Position numbers and translations under genes: made by a program. Shown one piece after another: positions 1-8,900 of a DNA stretch of 18,411 bases. The DNA is taken from positions 1 through 18,411 of the forward strand of contig JALZUY010000225.1 in assembly GCA_023301395.1 (NCBI GenBank), given 5' to 3'. The DNA is from Nonlabens sp. Lineage in GTDB: Bacteria > Bacteroidota > Bacteroidia > Flavobacteriales > Flavobacteriaceae. A model generated the notes under the pieces. That model was not told the DNA's origin. It worked only from the letters and a program-made list of their open reading frames with translations, and searched no databases. Positions within the stretch are counted from its first letter, which is position 1, and each line of letters opens with the position of its first letter.

Positions 1-366
1 ATTAAACTTGTACATTTTACTAGCGAGTTCTACTTTTTTCTTACTAGCGTTTACTGCATTTGGGAATAAGTGAATTTGACCGTTAAGCATGTCAATTAAT
101 CCTTGGGCATTATCTTCTTTTACACCTATATCTTTTCTTAAGCGGTGTTCATAAATAAGTTCACCATATTGATAAATGGCAGCGCTTACTTTAGGGCATT
201 TTGCAAGTAAATCATCCAGTTGTTTGTATGCTTCGTCGTAATTTTTTGCTTTTGCATTTTCTGCATATATGCTCAACATAACATTACAATCTCCTGGTTC
301 TTGCGCTTTCGCGAAAGCAATACTGAGAAGAGCTAATAGTGCTAAAAAAGTAGTTTTAAGGTTCAT
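1..366 (-). CDS. Exported TPR-like protein, C-terminus cut by window edge
   Basis: Reading leftward from an ATG at 366-364, an open frame of 122 codons runs off the left end with no stop. It starts with a clear Sec signal peptide (MNLKTTFLALLALLSIAFA, then KAQ, likely cut before Gln22). After this comes helical sequence with a TPR-like pattern (NYDEAYKQLDDLLAKCPKV, about residues 42-60). It begins 19 bases after the stop of the outer-membrane protein gene, so it is probably the third gene of the coaX operon. The function is unknown. The helical repeat suggests a periplasmic scaffold or partner-binding role, but that is inference. The bases encoding A17-K20 of the signal peptide are a copy of the TTTCGCGAAA palindrome. 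The start is well supported; the fold is moderately supported because only the N-terminal third or so is visible. Confidence 0.8.
   Translation of the reverse strand, partial: MNLKTTFLALLALLSIAFAKAQEPGDCNVMLSIYAENAKAKNYDEAYKQLDDLLAKCPKVSAAIYQYGELIYEHRLRKDIGVKEDNAQGLIDMLNGQIHLFPNAVNASKKKVELASKMYKFN
305..318. repeat. GCTTTCGCGAAAGC palindrome, copy 1
   Basis: This is a perfect 14-bp palindrome inside the signal-peptide region of the TPR-like protein. On the coding (minus) strand it is read as A-F-A-K, a different reading frame from the other coding copies. Confidence 0.9.
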
Positions 367-385
367 AATGATGATTTTTGTATTC

Positions 386-1636
386 TTAATTATATTTTCT
401 TTTCTGGAACCATCTATCATTAAGTGATAGTCCTAGCGAGATACTGAAGAAGTTTTCTTTAATCAAGCCGCTTGAAGTAGTGCCTCGTTGTCCGTATTCA
501 AACCCAATGTTTGCATTTGAAAAAGCACCACGTTGTCCCACTGGGATACCTATTCCAAAAGATATGCCAAACTCGTTGATGTCTTCTCCGTTTAATTGTA
601 GTCCAGTTTCTTCATAACGTATTCCACCTCTATAAGTCGCTCTACTCCAGTAGCTAGAGATGCTGTTGTAGTCAGGGATATAGTACCCGCCAAATTTATA
701 GGAGGTTGCGTCTGTGAATGTTGCATTTGTTGGGGCAAAAGATCTGTTTGTCGTGCTGCTGGTTCCTTGTAGTGTATATTCTGCCGCGGCAAACCATTTT
801 AAACGTTCCCCAAAACCTATTCCTAGGGAAATCTCTGATGGAATTTTGAATTTCTCACGTGGAATCTCAAATTCATTAGAGTCAATTATAACTTCAGAGT
901 CAGGACCTGAAAGTATTATTGTAGAAAGAGTTCTGAAGTTGTCGCCAGTAATATCACTTTCTGGTGTATAAGTAGCACTTGCTTGAAATTCGTATTTATT
1001 ATTCAACAAAGTGTTATAATGCATCCCGAAATTATATGATACTCCACTGAAGTCGGTCTCATTAATTTCGTTTGAACCAAATTGCACATCTGCAAGGACA
1101 ACGCTAGAAGAATTTACTTCCTGGCCAAAATTATAACGTAGTTCACCACCTATATTTAACCCTTCAGAAAGTTGATAACCTATTCCGAAATAAGCTCTGT
1201 TTAAACTTCCTTCGCCTTCAAAATTGGTGTAAATCTCATCATTTAAAGTCCCTAGTTTGTACCCTACTGATTGAAAAGGGATTACTCCAAATCCAAATGC
1301 AGCTTTTTTGCTTAAAGGAACACCTATACTTACGTACTCAATAGTCGTACTATCATAGCTTTCGTTCTCAGATGCTGTTTCAGCCCAAGTCTCTGTATGA
1401 ACAGAACCAACAGTGTATGTTGTCAGTTTTAAATTCCCATAAGTTGCAGGATTGCGTAGATTGATATGGATGCTGTCACTGTAGGTGCGTATTCCAGCCA
1501 TACTACGGTTTTCTATTGTGCCTCTAAAAGTTTGCTGACCTAGTCCAAAGAAGGAGTAAGGTGACGAAGTACGCTGTTGTGCAAGTCCTGTAAAGCAAGT
1601 ACATGCTACTAAAACGATTAATATACTTCTAGTCAT
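386..1636 (-). CDS. Outer-membrane beta-barrel protein, uncharacterised (FadL/OmpP1-like appearance)
   Basis: The protein has 416 residues with a signal peptide (MTRSILIVLVACTCFTGLAQ, then QRTSS). The rest consists of alternating aromatic/polar strands and Gly-rich turns, for example GVSYNFGMHYNT, AFGFGVIPF and NIGFEYGQRG, as expected of an outer-membrane barrel. The N-terminal RSMAG...NPATYG segment resembles the hatch region of FadL/PorV-like barrels. The start codon overlaps the coaX stop as ATGA (1633-1636), implying translational coupling. The TPR-like gene follows after 19 bases. The link to a vitamin-cofactor gene is by operon only and does not itself indicate substrate. The substrate is unknown; a transport role for a hydrophobic compound is a guess from fold resemblance. 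Confidence 0.75.
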   Translation of the reverse strand: MTRSILIVLVACTCFTGLAQQRTSSPYSFFGLGQQTFRGTIENRSMAGIRTYSDSIHINLRNPATYGNLKLTTYTVGSVHTETWAETASENESYDSTTIEYVSIGVPLSKKAAFGFGVIPFQSVGYKLGTLNDEIYTNFEGEGSLNRAYFGIGYQLSEGLNIGGELRYNFGQEVNSSSVVLADVQFGSNEINETDFSGVSYNFGMHYNTLLNNKYEFQASATYTPESDITGDNFRTLSTIILSGPDSEVIIDSNEFEIPREKFKIPSEISLGIGFGERLKWFAAAEYTLQGTSSTTNRSFAPTNATFTDATSYKFGGYYIPDYNSISSYWSRATYRGGIRYEETGLQLNGEDINEFGISFGIGIPVGQRGAFSNANIGFEYGQRGTTSSGLIKENFFSISLGLSLNDRWFQKRKYN

Positions 1637-2364
1637 ATTTCTTTATTAAAATTGAATAAATAATAGATGCCATATAGCATCAGAAAAGGCGTGGCAAAGA
1701 AACGGCTTTTTAGTTGAGTTGACAACACTTGAGCGTCTCCACCGGTCATAAAAATATGGATACCTTTATTTTTTTTACGGTACTGTTTTATACAGCCTTT
1801 GATTTCTTGTGATAAACCATTGATTACACCGCTATGAATGCTATCGTTAGTCGAGTTTCCAACAAAATTTTCTACTGGTTGCGGTTCTAATAACGGTAAG
1901 TTTGCTGTAAAATTATGAAGAGATTCATAACGTATTCTTAAACCCGGTGAAATGGCTCCTCCGTGGTAGTTAGAATCAGTATCCAAATAATCATAAGTGA
2001 CACAAGTTCCAATGTCAATTATTAAGGCGCTATCTCCTTTTTCCATTTGAGAAATTGCTCCAGAGACTAAAGCTATCCTGTCGTTTCCTAGAGTGTTTGA
2101 TTGATAAAGATTTATGAAAGGTAACTTTATGCTGCTGTCAATTATAAAAACGCTGACATGAGTTTTTAAGTGTTCTAGTAGTACGTTACTAAAATATCCT
2201 ACCTGACATAGAGCAGCTTCTTTTATTTTAGGGAACTTAGATAATAGATAAGTCGTGTCTTTAATGAAATCCTTTTGTGATGTTCTAATCACCTCAAGTA
2301 TGTTGAAGTTCTCAACTGCCGCAATTTTTATTGAAGTATTACCTATGTCGATTACAAGAATCAT
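1633..2364 (-). CDS. coaX: Type III pantothenate kinase
   Basis: CoaX phosphorylates pantothenate with ATP, the first committed step of coenzyme A synthesis, in the cytoplasm. The 243-residue protein has the ASKHA-type nucleotide site DIGNTSIK (residues 6-13), the GNDR pantothenate/catalytic motif (93-96, with Asp95 as the expected catalytic base), the second phosphate loop IIDIGTCVTYD (115-125) and GGAISPGL (135-142). Its length is normal for the family. The ATG at 2364 is directly followed by the conserved ILVIDIGN strand, so the start is secure. It is the first gene of a minus-strand unit with the outer-membrane protein and the TPR-like protein. Upstream lies a candidate promoter and a leader of about 90 nt that can fold. 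Confidence 0.95.
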   Translation of the reverse strand: MILVIDIGNTSIKIAAVENFNILEVIRTSQKDFIKDTTYLLSKFPKIKEAALCQVGYFSNVLLEHLKTHVSVFIIDSSIKLPFINLYQSNTLGNDRIALVSGAISQMEKGDSALIIDIGTCVTYDYLDTDSNYHGGAISPGLRIRYESLHNFTANLPLLEPQPVENFVGNSTNDSIHSGVINGLSQEIKGCIKQYRKKNKGIHIFMTGGDAQVLSTQLKSRFFATPFLMLYGIYYLFNFNKEI

Positions 2365-2380
2365 AAGAAATGAATAATTT

Positions 2381-2426
2381 AAGATTCTGGGTTCTAACTA
2401 ACGTTCCTTAGAATTTATAGAATCTT
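2381..2426 (-). promoter_or_regulatory. Structured leader upstream of coaX
   Basis: Nested inverted repeats are visible. The outer arms AAGATTCT (2381-2388) and AGAATCTT (2419-2426) are perfect over 8 bp. The inner arms TTCTAA (2392-2397) and TTAGAA (2408-2413) are perfect over 6 bp. A competing pairing is possible between AACTAAC (2396-2402) and GTTAGTT (2440-2446), which would break the inner stem. All of this lies between the putative coaX promoter and its start codon. Whether it regulates is inference; no known riboswitch class is recognised. Confidence 0.4.
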
Positions 2427-2461
2427 CTCTGTCTATATAGTTAGTTCCATTTATTGAATGC

Positions 2462-2469
2462 TAAAGATA
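2462..2469 (-). promoter_or_regulatory. Candidate coaX -7 promoter box (TATCTTTA)
   Basis: On the minus strand the sequence is TATCTTTA, seven of eight matches to the Bacteroidota -7 consensus TAnnTTTG. The same octamer is found before the M28 peptidase gene. It would give a leader of roughly 90 nt for coaX. No clear -33 element is seen. Confidence 0.35.
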
Positions 2470-2504
2470 GTAGGACTTAGTAACTATTAAGTTATAGAAA
2501 CAAT

Positions 2505-2530
2505 AAAAGCCCTGAGTTAACAGGGCTTTT
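2505..2530 (-). terminator. Terminator of tRNA-Phe (bidirectional shape)
   Basis: A perfect 10-bp stem AAAAGCCCTG / CAGGGCTTTT with a 6-base loop (2515-2520) starts 6 bases past the tRNA 3' end. Its arms supply A and T runs on both sides, so it can work in either direction. It separates the tRNA transcript from the coaX unit. Confidence 0.85.
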
Positions 2531-2535
2531 TAAAG

Positions 2536-2608
2536 TGGTGCCTCCAGGAATCGAACCAGGGACACATGGATTTTCAGTCCATTGCTCTACCAACTGAGCT
2601 AAGGCACC
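2536..2608 (-). tRNA. tRNA-Phe (GAA anticodon)
   Basis: This is a 73-nt cloverleaf on the minus strand. The acceptor stem is GGTGCCT / AGGCACC with discriminator A, the D arm is GCTC...GAGC, and the anticodon arm is ATGGA-CTGAAAA-TCCAT with anticodon GAA. The variable region has 5 nt, and the T arm is CCTGG-TTCGATT-CCAGG. The 3' CCA is not encoded and must be added after transcription. It has its own promoter box about 20 nt upstream and a terminator 6 bases downstream, so it appears to be a single-gene transcript. Confidence 0.97.
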
Positions 2609-2627
2609 ATTTGCTCTAAAGCGGTGG

Positions 2628-2635
2628 CAAATTTA
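2628..2635 (-). promoter_or_regulatory. Promoter -7 box for tRNA-Phe (TAAATTTG)
   Basis: On the minus strand the octamer TAAATTTG is a perfect match to the Bacteroidota -7 consensus TAnnTTTG. It lies 19 bases upstream of the mature tRNA 5' end, leaving a short 5' leader. The -33 element is weak. Confidence 0.55.
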
Positions 2636-2692
2636 CATAAATATATTTTTGAGGAAAGCTTTTAGCAGCTTTTTTTTTAAAAAATCTATTTT

Positions 2693-3946
2693 TTATTTTA
2701 TTATATCTAGAACACGTTCCAGAGCCATGCCTCTAGAGCCTTTTATAAGAAGTGCTGACTCTTTGTTTAAGTCTATTTTTAAGTCATTTTTAAAATCTTC
2801 GAAGCTTTCAAATAGTTGAGCGTTGTTATTTTGGACTTTGGAGAATGCTTTACCTATAAGATAGACCTTGTCGATTTTAAGTTCTTGAGCCAAATCAGCA
2901 ATAATTTGATGTTCTCTAGTGGAATAATTGCCTAGTTCAAACATGTCTCCTAGAATTGCAATCTTCATCTTCTCGGATTGTTTGTCTAGATTTTCTAGAG
3001 CAACTTGCATACTACTGGGATTTGCATTGTAAGCATCCAGGATTATTTTTACTTGATCCTTTTTGATTATTTGTGATCGGTTATTCGTAGGTGTATAATC
3101 AGATAGTCCTTTTATAATATCAGGTGTACTCATATTGAATACTTGACCAACCGCTGCGGCAAGTAACATGTTATTGTAGTTGTATGCTCCTATTAACTGT
3201 GTTTGAGATTCTTGACCTTCAAATTCCAGTGTTATAAATGGCTGGGCAGTTATAAGTTTACTGTCTGTACTTGTAATGAATCGTTCTAAGCCTTGAGATC
3301 TATTTAATTGTTCTTGATCCCAGTGGCCTATTATTGCAGTTTTATGATGCATTCTTAAATGTTCAAAGAGCTCGCTTTTTGCAATCTTAATATTCTCTTC
3401 ACTACCGAATCCTTCTAGGTGAGCTTTACCATAATTAGTTATAAGTCCGTAGTCTGGTAAGGCAATGTTTGAGAGCAATTCTATTTCTTTCATATGATTT
3501 GCACCCATTTCAATAATTCCTATTTCTGTAGAATCGTCAAAACTCAATAGGGTTAGAGGAACTCCTATGTGGTTATTTAAATTTCCTTTAGTTCCTTTTA
3601 CTTTAAACTGTTGCGAAAGTACGGAAAGGATCAATTCTTTAGTAGTGGTTTTACCATTGCTACCTGTAAGACCTACTATAGGTAATGCTAATTGATTTCT
3701 ATGGTATGTGGCTAGTTCTTGAAGTGTTTTTAGAACGTTAGAAACAACAGTTACTCTGGAGTCTTCTTTCCATTTAATGTCACTAGAAATAGCATGAAAT
3801 GCTCCTTTTTCAAGTGCCTGTGCTATATAAACGTTGCCGTCAAAATTTTCTCCTGATAATGCAAAAAAGAGTTCTCCTTCTTTAATACTGCGAGTATCTG
3901 TTTGAACACCTTGACTTGATTTAAAATATTGATATAATTCCTTCAT
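2693..3946 (-). CDS. murF: UDP-N-acetylmuramoyl-tripeptide--D-alanyl-D-alanine ligase
   Basis: MurF adds the D-Ala-D-Ala dipeptide to the UDP-MurNAc-tripeptide, the last cytoplasmic step of peptidoglycan precursor synthesis. The 417-residue protein shows the Mur-ligase order. An N-terminal uridine-binding domain contains QTDTRSIKEGELFFAL (residues 15-30). The ATP P-loop GLTGSNGKTTTKE spans 92-104, followed by GNLNNHIGVPLTLL (121-134) and EMGANHMKEI (146-155). The MurF-typical LDAYNANPSSM lies in the central/C-terminal junction, and KGSRGMALERV is near the end. Length is slightly short but normal for Bacteroidota. It begins only about 15 bases after the gldJ terminator, with no visible Shine-Dalgarno sequence, so it depends on readthrough or on a promoter hidden in the gldJ 3' end. 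A tRNA gene follows. Confidence 0.96.
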   Translation of the reverse strand: MKELYQYFKSSQGVQTDTRSIKEGELFFALSGENFDGNVYIAQALEKGAFHAISSDIKWKEDSRVTVVSNVLKTLQELATYHRNQLALPIVGLTGSNGKTTTKELILSVLSQQFKVKGTKGNLNNHIGVPLTLLSFDDSTEIGIIEMGANHMKEIELLSNIALPDYGLITNYGKAHLEGFGSEENIKIAKSELFEHLRMHHKTAIIGHWDQEQLNRSQGLERFITSTDSKLITAQPFITLEFEGQESQTQLIGAYNYNNMLLAAAVGQVFNMSTPDIIKGLSDYTPTNNRSQIIKKDQVKIILDAYNANPSSMQVALENLDKQSEKMKIAILGDMFELGNYSTREHQIIADLAQELKIDKVYLIGKAFSKVQNNNAQLFESFEDFKNDLKIDLNKESALLIKGSRGMALERVLDIIK

Positions 3947-3958
3947 AAAATAAGTGCA

Positions 3959-3986
3959 TAAAAAAAGCCCTTAAAAATAAGGGCTT
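3959..3986 (-). terminator. Terminator between gldJ and murF
   Basis: An 8-bp stem AAGCCCTT (3965-3972) / AAGGGCTT (3979-3986) with a 6-base loop is followed on the minus strand by a run of T (complement of 3959-3966). It is a standard intrinsic terminator for gldJ. It ends about 13 bases before the murF start codon. Confidence 0.85.
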
Positions 3987-4013
3987 CTTTTTTATTACTG
4001 AACTCTTACGAGA

Positions 4014-5705
4014 TTAATTGCGAGGTCTTTTGTTCTTTTTAGATTTAGAACCTACACGTGACATTGCACAACGGAATCCTAAATCATCCTTTGCCATATC
4101 TTGTGGGTAGAATCTACGACTAGCTGGATCTAACCAGTAAGCTCTATCTCTCCATGATCCACCTTTGATTACGCGTACTTCATTGTCGATAAGTGTAGTA
4201 CGAGTGTTCTCTTTGTCATATTGTCTGTCAAGAGTCCCTAAAGAATCAGCTTCAACTGTGTGCTTAGGAGAATCGTACATTCTTTTACTATCCTCAATTT
4301 TGTCATTATTATCAAAATACTTTGAAGAACGACGGTCACCATCACGGAAGTCACGGTTATCACTACGGTCAAAGTTTGTTCTTAAATAAGTCTCATTCTC
4401 ATCAACAGCAACTTGCTGAATCTCTCCTGGTAATGCACGAGCAATCGTCTTACCATTTGATAATGTATCATAAACGATAGAATCAGCTTCAACTATAGCA
4501 ATCATTCCATCTTCACCTATTTTGTTTTTTGTGTACTGGTTACCACGGTAGTAGTTAAAGTCATTGAACTCATCATCTACTATAGGACGATAAACATCAG
4601 CAACCCATTCAGATACGTTACCTGCCATGTCGTAAACTCCAAATTCGTTTGGTTCATAAGACATAACTTCAGCAGTAATATCTGCTCCGTCGTCACTCCA
4701 TCCAGCGATTCCACCGTAATCTCCATCACCTTGCTTAAAGTTTGCCATGTGATCTCCACGAGTCTGTCTTTTTCCACTACGAGTGTATTGACCATCCCAT
4801 GGATATTTCTTTCTACCACGGTACGCGTTATATTCTCTTTGAGAAACTTCAGCAAGTGCTGCATATTCCCATTCTGCTTCAGTTGGTAAACGGTAACCTG
4901 GTAAGATGATACCATCTTTACGAGTTACATATAATCCAGTAGCTTCTCCACTTCCATCACCTTGCTTAGCCGCTTTTTGAGTTTTCACTTTTTCTAATGA
5001 TGTACTTCTCTTTCCACCACGAGTCTTTTCATCATCTCCTCCATATGCTAGAGTAGGTGCATTTAAATAAGTCTCCGTACTGAACGTTGAGCCAGCTTCT
5101 TGATTAGCAAGAGCTTCTTTAGATGTAAAACCTTCTTGATTAAGAATTAATTCATTCACACGATCTGTTCTCCATTCAGAGAATTCAACTGCCTGAATCC
5201 AAGTAACTCCTACAACAGGATAGTTTTGGTATGCTGGGTGACGTAAGTAGTTCTTAGTCATCTCCTCGTTGAAACCTAAACGATTTCTCCATACAAGAGT
5301 GTCAGGAACTGCTCCGTTATAAATATTACGATATTCTTCATCTTCCGGTGGGAATACTCCTTTAATCCAATCAAGCATTTCAAGATACATTCCGTTTGTT
5401 ACTTCAGTTTCATCAATATAGAATGACTGAACGTGTTGCTGGTTAGGTGTATTGTTCCAGTCGTGCATAGGATCATCCTTTACGCGTCCCATTGTGAATG
5501 TTCCACCTTCAACAAATACTAATCCTGGACCAGTTTCTTGCTCCTTGTATTTAGTGTTTAGTTCAAATCCACCGCTTTTACCGGTAACGTCCCATCCAGT
5601 TCCTCGAGATGTGCTGGAATAATCGTTTCCACCACCACCACAACTCACTAGTGCAACACCAGCGACTAGTGTAAATACTGCTTTCAATGCAAAGTACTTC
5701 TTCAT
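4014..5705 (-). CDS. gldJ: Gliding motility lipoprotein GldJ
   Basis: GldJ is an outer-membrane-associated lipoprotein needed for gliding and for a working type IX secretion system; in Flavobacterium johnsoniae it is needed for stability of GldK. The 563-residue protein has a lipoprotein signal with lipobox LVSC, giving lipid on Cys22, then a Gly-rich linker. A formylglycine-generating-enzyme-like (FGE-sulfatase) fold runs from GLVFVEGGTFTMG (about 61-73) through GYRLPTEAEWEYAA and YDMAGNVSEWVADVY to VIKGGSWRDRAYW and LGFRCAMSR. Long charged inserts break the fold, as usual in GldJ, so enzyme activity is not expected. It ends in a basic tail (GSKSKKNKRPRN); in F. johnsoniae the C-terminal end of GldJ matters for gliding more than for secretion. 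It is divergent from porU, a conserved arrangement in the family, and ends at a strong terminator before murF. Confidence 0.93.
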   Translation of the reverse strand: MKKYFALKAVFTLVAGVALVSCGGGGNDYSSTSRGTGWDVTGKSGGFELNTKYKEQETGPGLVFVEGGTFTMGRVKDDPMHDWNNTPNQQHVQSFYIDETEVTNGMYLEMLDWIKGVFPPEDEEYRNIYNGAVPDTLVWRNRLGFNEEMTKNYLRHPAYQNYPVVGVTWIQAVEFSEWRTDRVNELILNQEGFTSKEALANQEAGSTFSTETYLNAPTLAYGGDDEKTRGGKRSTSLEKVKTQKAAKQGDGSGEATGLYVTRKDGIILPGYRLPTEAEWEYAALAEVSQREYNAYRGRKKYPWDGQYTRSGKRQTRGDHMANFKQGDGDYGGIAGWSDDGADITAEVMSYEPNEFGVYDMAGNVSEWVADVYRPIVDDEFNDFNYYRGNQYTKNKIGEDGMIAIVEADSIVYDTLSNGKTIARALPGEIQQVAVDENETYLRTNFDRSDNRDFRDGDRRSSKYFDNNDKIEDSKRMYDSPKHTVEADSLGTLDRQYDKENTRTTLIDNEVRVIKGGSWRDRAYWLDPASRRFYPQDMAKDDLGFRCAMSRVGSKSKKNKRPRN

Positions 5706-5903
5706 TTTAAGATATTATTTAGAAAAATGTCTCGCAATATAACAACTTCAGGCAAAACCAAAAGCATAAATTGTTATTATTCACATTACATTTGTTGTTC
5801 CATGTTTTTAAACGAGCTTGAATGGTGTTTATTTTATAGAAGTTCACATTTTTTTAAGTTTTTATATTTATACTAGATTTTATCTAGAGACGTTATCGAT
5901 TTG
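5706..5903. promoter_or_regulatory. Divergent gldJ / porU promoter region
   Basis: This 198-base AT-rich spacer lies between the gldJ and porU start codons and must hold both promoters. On the porU side, TAGATTTT (5874-5881) matches seven of eight bases of TAnnTTTG, 30 nt before the ATG. It lies inside an inverted repeat CTAGAT-TTT-ATCTAG (5873-5887). On the gldJ side only a weak TATATTG (minus strand, 5741-5735) is seen. The boxes are inferred from consensus alone. Confidence 0.4.
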
Positions 5904-8900
5904 ATGAGAAATATTACCTTACTTATTATTTGCTTCCCTTTTTTGTTAATGGCTCAAGGCCAAAAGGAAGTCCTGCAATGGCAATCGCCGGTTAAACAGT
6001 CCATAGGATCGTTTGAAATGATGGTTCCAATCTTTGAAAATAATTATCAGTTTTCAGGAGATCAAATTTGGTTTATGAAATCTTTTGAAGTTACTCGACC
6101 GGTGGACGAATCAAGTTTACGGTTAGAAAATGTAGTTACTGAAAGTGTTTCATCGAGTGAGCTCGCAAATCTTGATAAAGAATATATTGTAAATGGGTTG
6201 CAGTATAGTTTGAGAAATGCGCTTTCGCGAAAGCGCAATTATGCACAGCTTAAAGTCTCCCCTATATATAAGGATGGTAATCAATATAAAAGAGTGCTTT
6301 CTTTTAGGCCTGTATTCAACAATGCGGTTGCAACTATAAGGCCTAAGATGACTACTTATGGTAATTCCTTATTGACGTCTGGTGATTGGTACCGATTTAA
6401 GATTAATAATACTGGAGTTCATAGAATAACGCGTTCTTTTTTAAGTGGATTGGGAATTGATGTCAATAATATAGATCCACGTGGTATAAAGATTTATGGA
6501 AATGGTGGTCCTTCATTACCATTGATTAATTCCCAAACCGTAGCATATGATCCTGCAGAGATTGCAATAAGTGTAAGTGGTGAGGCAGATGGTAGTTTTG
6601 ATAATGGTGATGAAATATTGTTTTATGCGACAGCTGCCGATACTGAGTACGTGACGGAAAATGATAGTTATATAAATCCATATACTGATGATTCTTTTTA
6701 TTATATAACGGTAAGTAGTGGGAATGGAAAACGCATATTACCCTTTGTACAGCCTACGGGAACTCCAGCGGTAACTTATAATTACTATCATGCTCGTCAA
6801 CATTATGAAGTAGATGAAAGGAATATAGGTCAAATAGGGAGATTGTGGTACGGAGAACGTTTTGACTTTGAACCTGAGCAAACTTTTGATTTTGACTTTA
6901 CTAATGTGATAAGTTCTAGACCATCAAGAATTAAAGTAACTACAGGTGGAATCTCTGATTTCAATACTACTTTTACTTGCGAAGTAAATGGTGGGATTGC
7001 TGGAACAGTTTCGCTTACAGGACTTGTAGGGAATACGACATCAGTATCTAGGCGTGGTAGTATAGTCGCAAATAATTTTTCAATTACTAGCGATCAAGTT
7101 GCTGTAAAGCTCACCTTTGATAACGCTGGTAATCCAGGAGCCGAAGGGTATTTAGATTACATAGAACTTGAGGTGCCACAATCGTTGACAGGAACTGGTG
7201 ATCAATTCAGGTTTAGAAATACTGATGCTGCAATGCAAGCTGGAAATGGTTTATTTCAATTTTCAAATGCTACTGATGTGATTGAAGTATGGAATGTGAC
7301 GGATCCATATAACGTTACCGCAGTAAAAAACACAAGTGGCGTTGCAAATTTTTCTTTTGTAGATACTCTAGGTGAAGTGAAAGAATATCTCGCGGTGGAT
7401 ACCAATGATTTTTTTAATCCCATAGGTGTTTCTAATAGTAGAGTGAGTAACCAGAATTTAAAAGGGTCTATTTTTTTAAATAGCACTGGTGCTTTTGTGG
7501 ATATAGATTACCTTATTATTACTCCTGATTTTCTAAAAAGTGAGGCGCAGCGTCTCGCAAATCATCATATAACAACCAGTAATTTAAATACTAAAGTAGT
7601 AACCCTTCAAGAAATTTATAATGAATTCTCAGAAGGTGAACAGGATATTGCTGCGATAAGAAATTTTGTAAAATATATCTATGATAATGCGTCTACACCT
7701 GCAAATCGATTGAAGTATTTAAACATGTTTGGAGATGCGAGCTATGATTATAAAGATCGTATTTCCATTAGAGAAAATATAGTTCCGTCTTTTTTATCGG
7801 TGAACAGTACCTCATTAACCAGTTCTTATGTGACAGACGATTTTTTTACCTACATGAACCCTAATGAAGGAGATGTGTCCACTAATAATTTAATGGACCT
7901 CGCAGTAGGTAGAATGATTGTTACAGATATTCAAGAGGCTCGTGCAATGGTTAATAAATCAGTTAGTTATACATCGCAACCAGCATTTGAAAGATGGCGT
8001 AACGATGTTACATTAATAGGTGATGATATTGATGATCCACAAACAGATCGTAATCTTCAAACTAATGTGAATGATCTTGCAGATCAGATTGAATTAAACC
8101 GGCCAGACTATAACGTGCGTAAAATTATTCTAGACAGTTACCAGCAAGTAAGTACGGCAGGTGGTTTTAGATATCCCGATGTGGTTGATGATATCACCAA
8201 TGCTTTTGAAAGAGGCTCATTAGTGATCAATTATTTTGGACATGGAAATGAAGATGGGCTTGCCCAAGAGTTTATAGTGACTCAATCGCTGGTTGAAAAC
8301 CTGCGCAATCCAGATAATCTACCGTTATTTATTACAGTTACTTGTGAGTTCACGAGATATGATAACCCGTTGCGACCTAGTGGTGGTGAAGTCGTTTATC
8401 TTAATGAAAATGGTGGAGCGATAGGTCTAGTGGCGACTAACCGATTGATATTCATATCTACTGGAGTTACTCTAAATAGGACGCTTGATCAATATCTTTT
8501 CTCTTATAATAATGTGCAAGCTATTTCAATGGCTGAAGCGTTACGACTTGCTAAAATAGATCCAGCACTTTCAGGAAATGCAACACGCAGAGTGGTTGCT
8601 TTTATAGGTGATCCAGCGTTAAAACTTGCAATTCCAGATCCTCGAGTAGTGCTTACAGCTGTGAATGGAAATCCTATTGCTACAAATACTGATGTGCTTA
8701 GGGCATTAGATCCAGTTGTTTTAAGTGGAGAGGTGCACGATTTACAAGGAAATGTAATTCCTTCCTATAATGGAGAGGTGTCCGTAACTGTTTTTGATAA
8801 AAAAATACAACGTACCACTCTAGGAAACGATGACGCACGTGATGCCAGTAATCAATTAATTCTCTTAGATTTTGATCAATTAGGGGAAGTCCTTTTTAGA

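Noticed and set aside
2655..2672. AAAGCT/AGCTTT hairpin after murF as its terminator
   Set aside because: The T run lies on the plus-strand side only; on the murF (minus) strand just a few Ts follow a 6-bp stem, so a murF terminator is not convincing.
4580..4915. A 111-codon open frame on the minus strand inside gldJ
   Set aside because: It overlaps gldJ on the same strand in another frame, its product has no recognisable pattern, and gldJ is clearly the real gene.
4014..5705. GldJ as a working formylglycine-generating enzyme
   Set aside because: The lipoprotein signal, large charged inserts, basic tail and location opposite porU fit GldJ, a structural motility protein that only shares the fold.
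5901..5903. TTG codon as the start of porU (and similarly TTG at 9782 for porV)
   Set aside because: An ATG follows at once in frame and gives a normal signal peptide; nothing favours the TTG.
7256..7486. A 76-codon open frame antisense to porU
   Set aside because: Antisense shadow; low-complexity product and no supporting signals.
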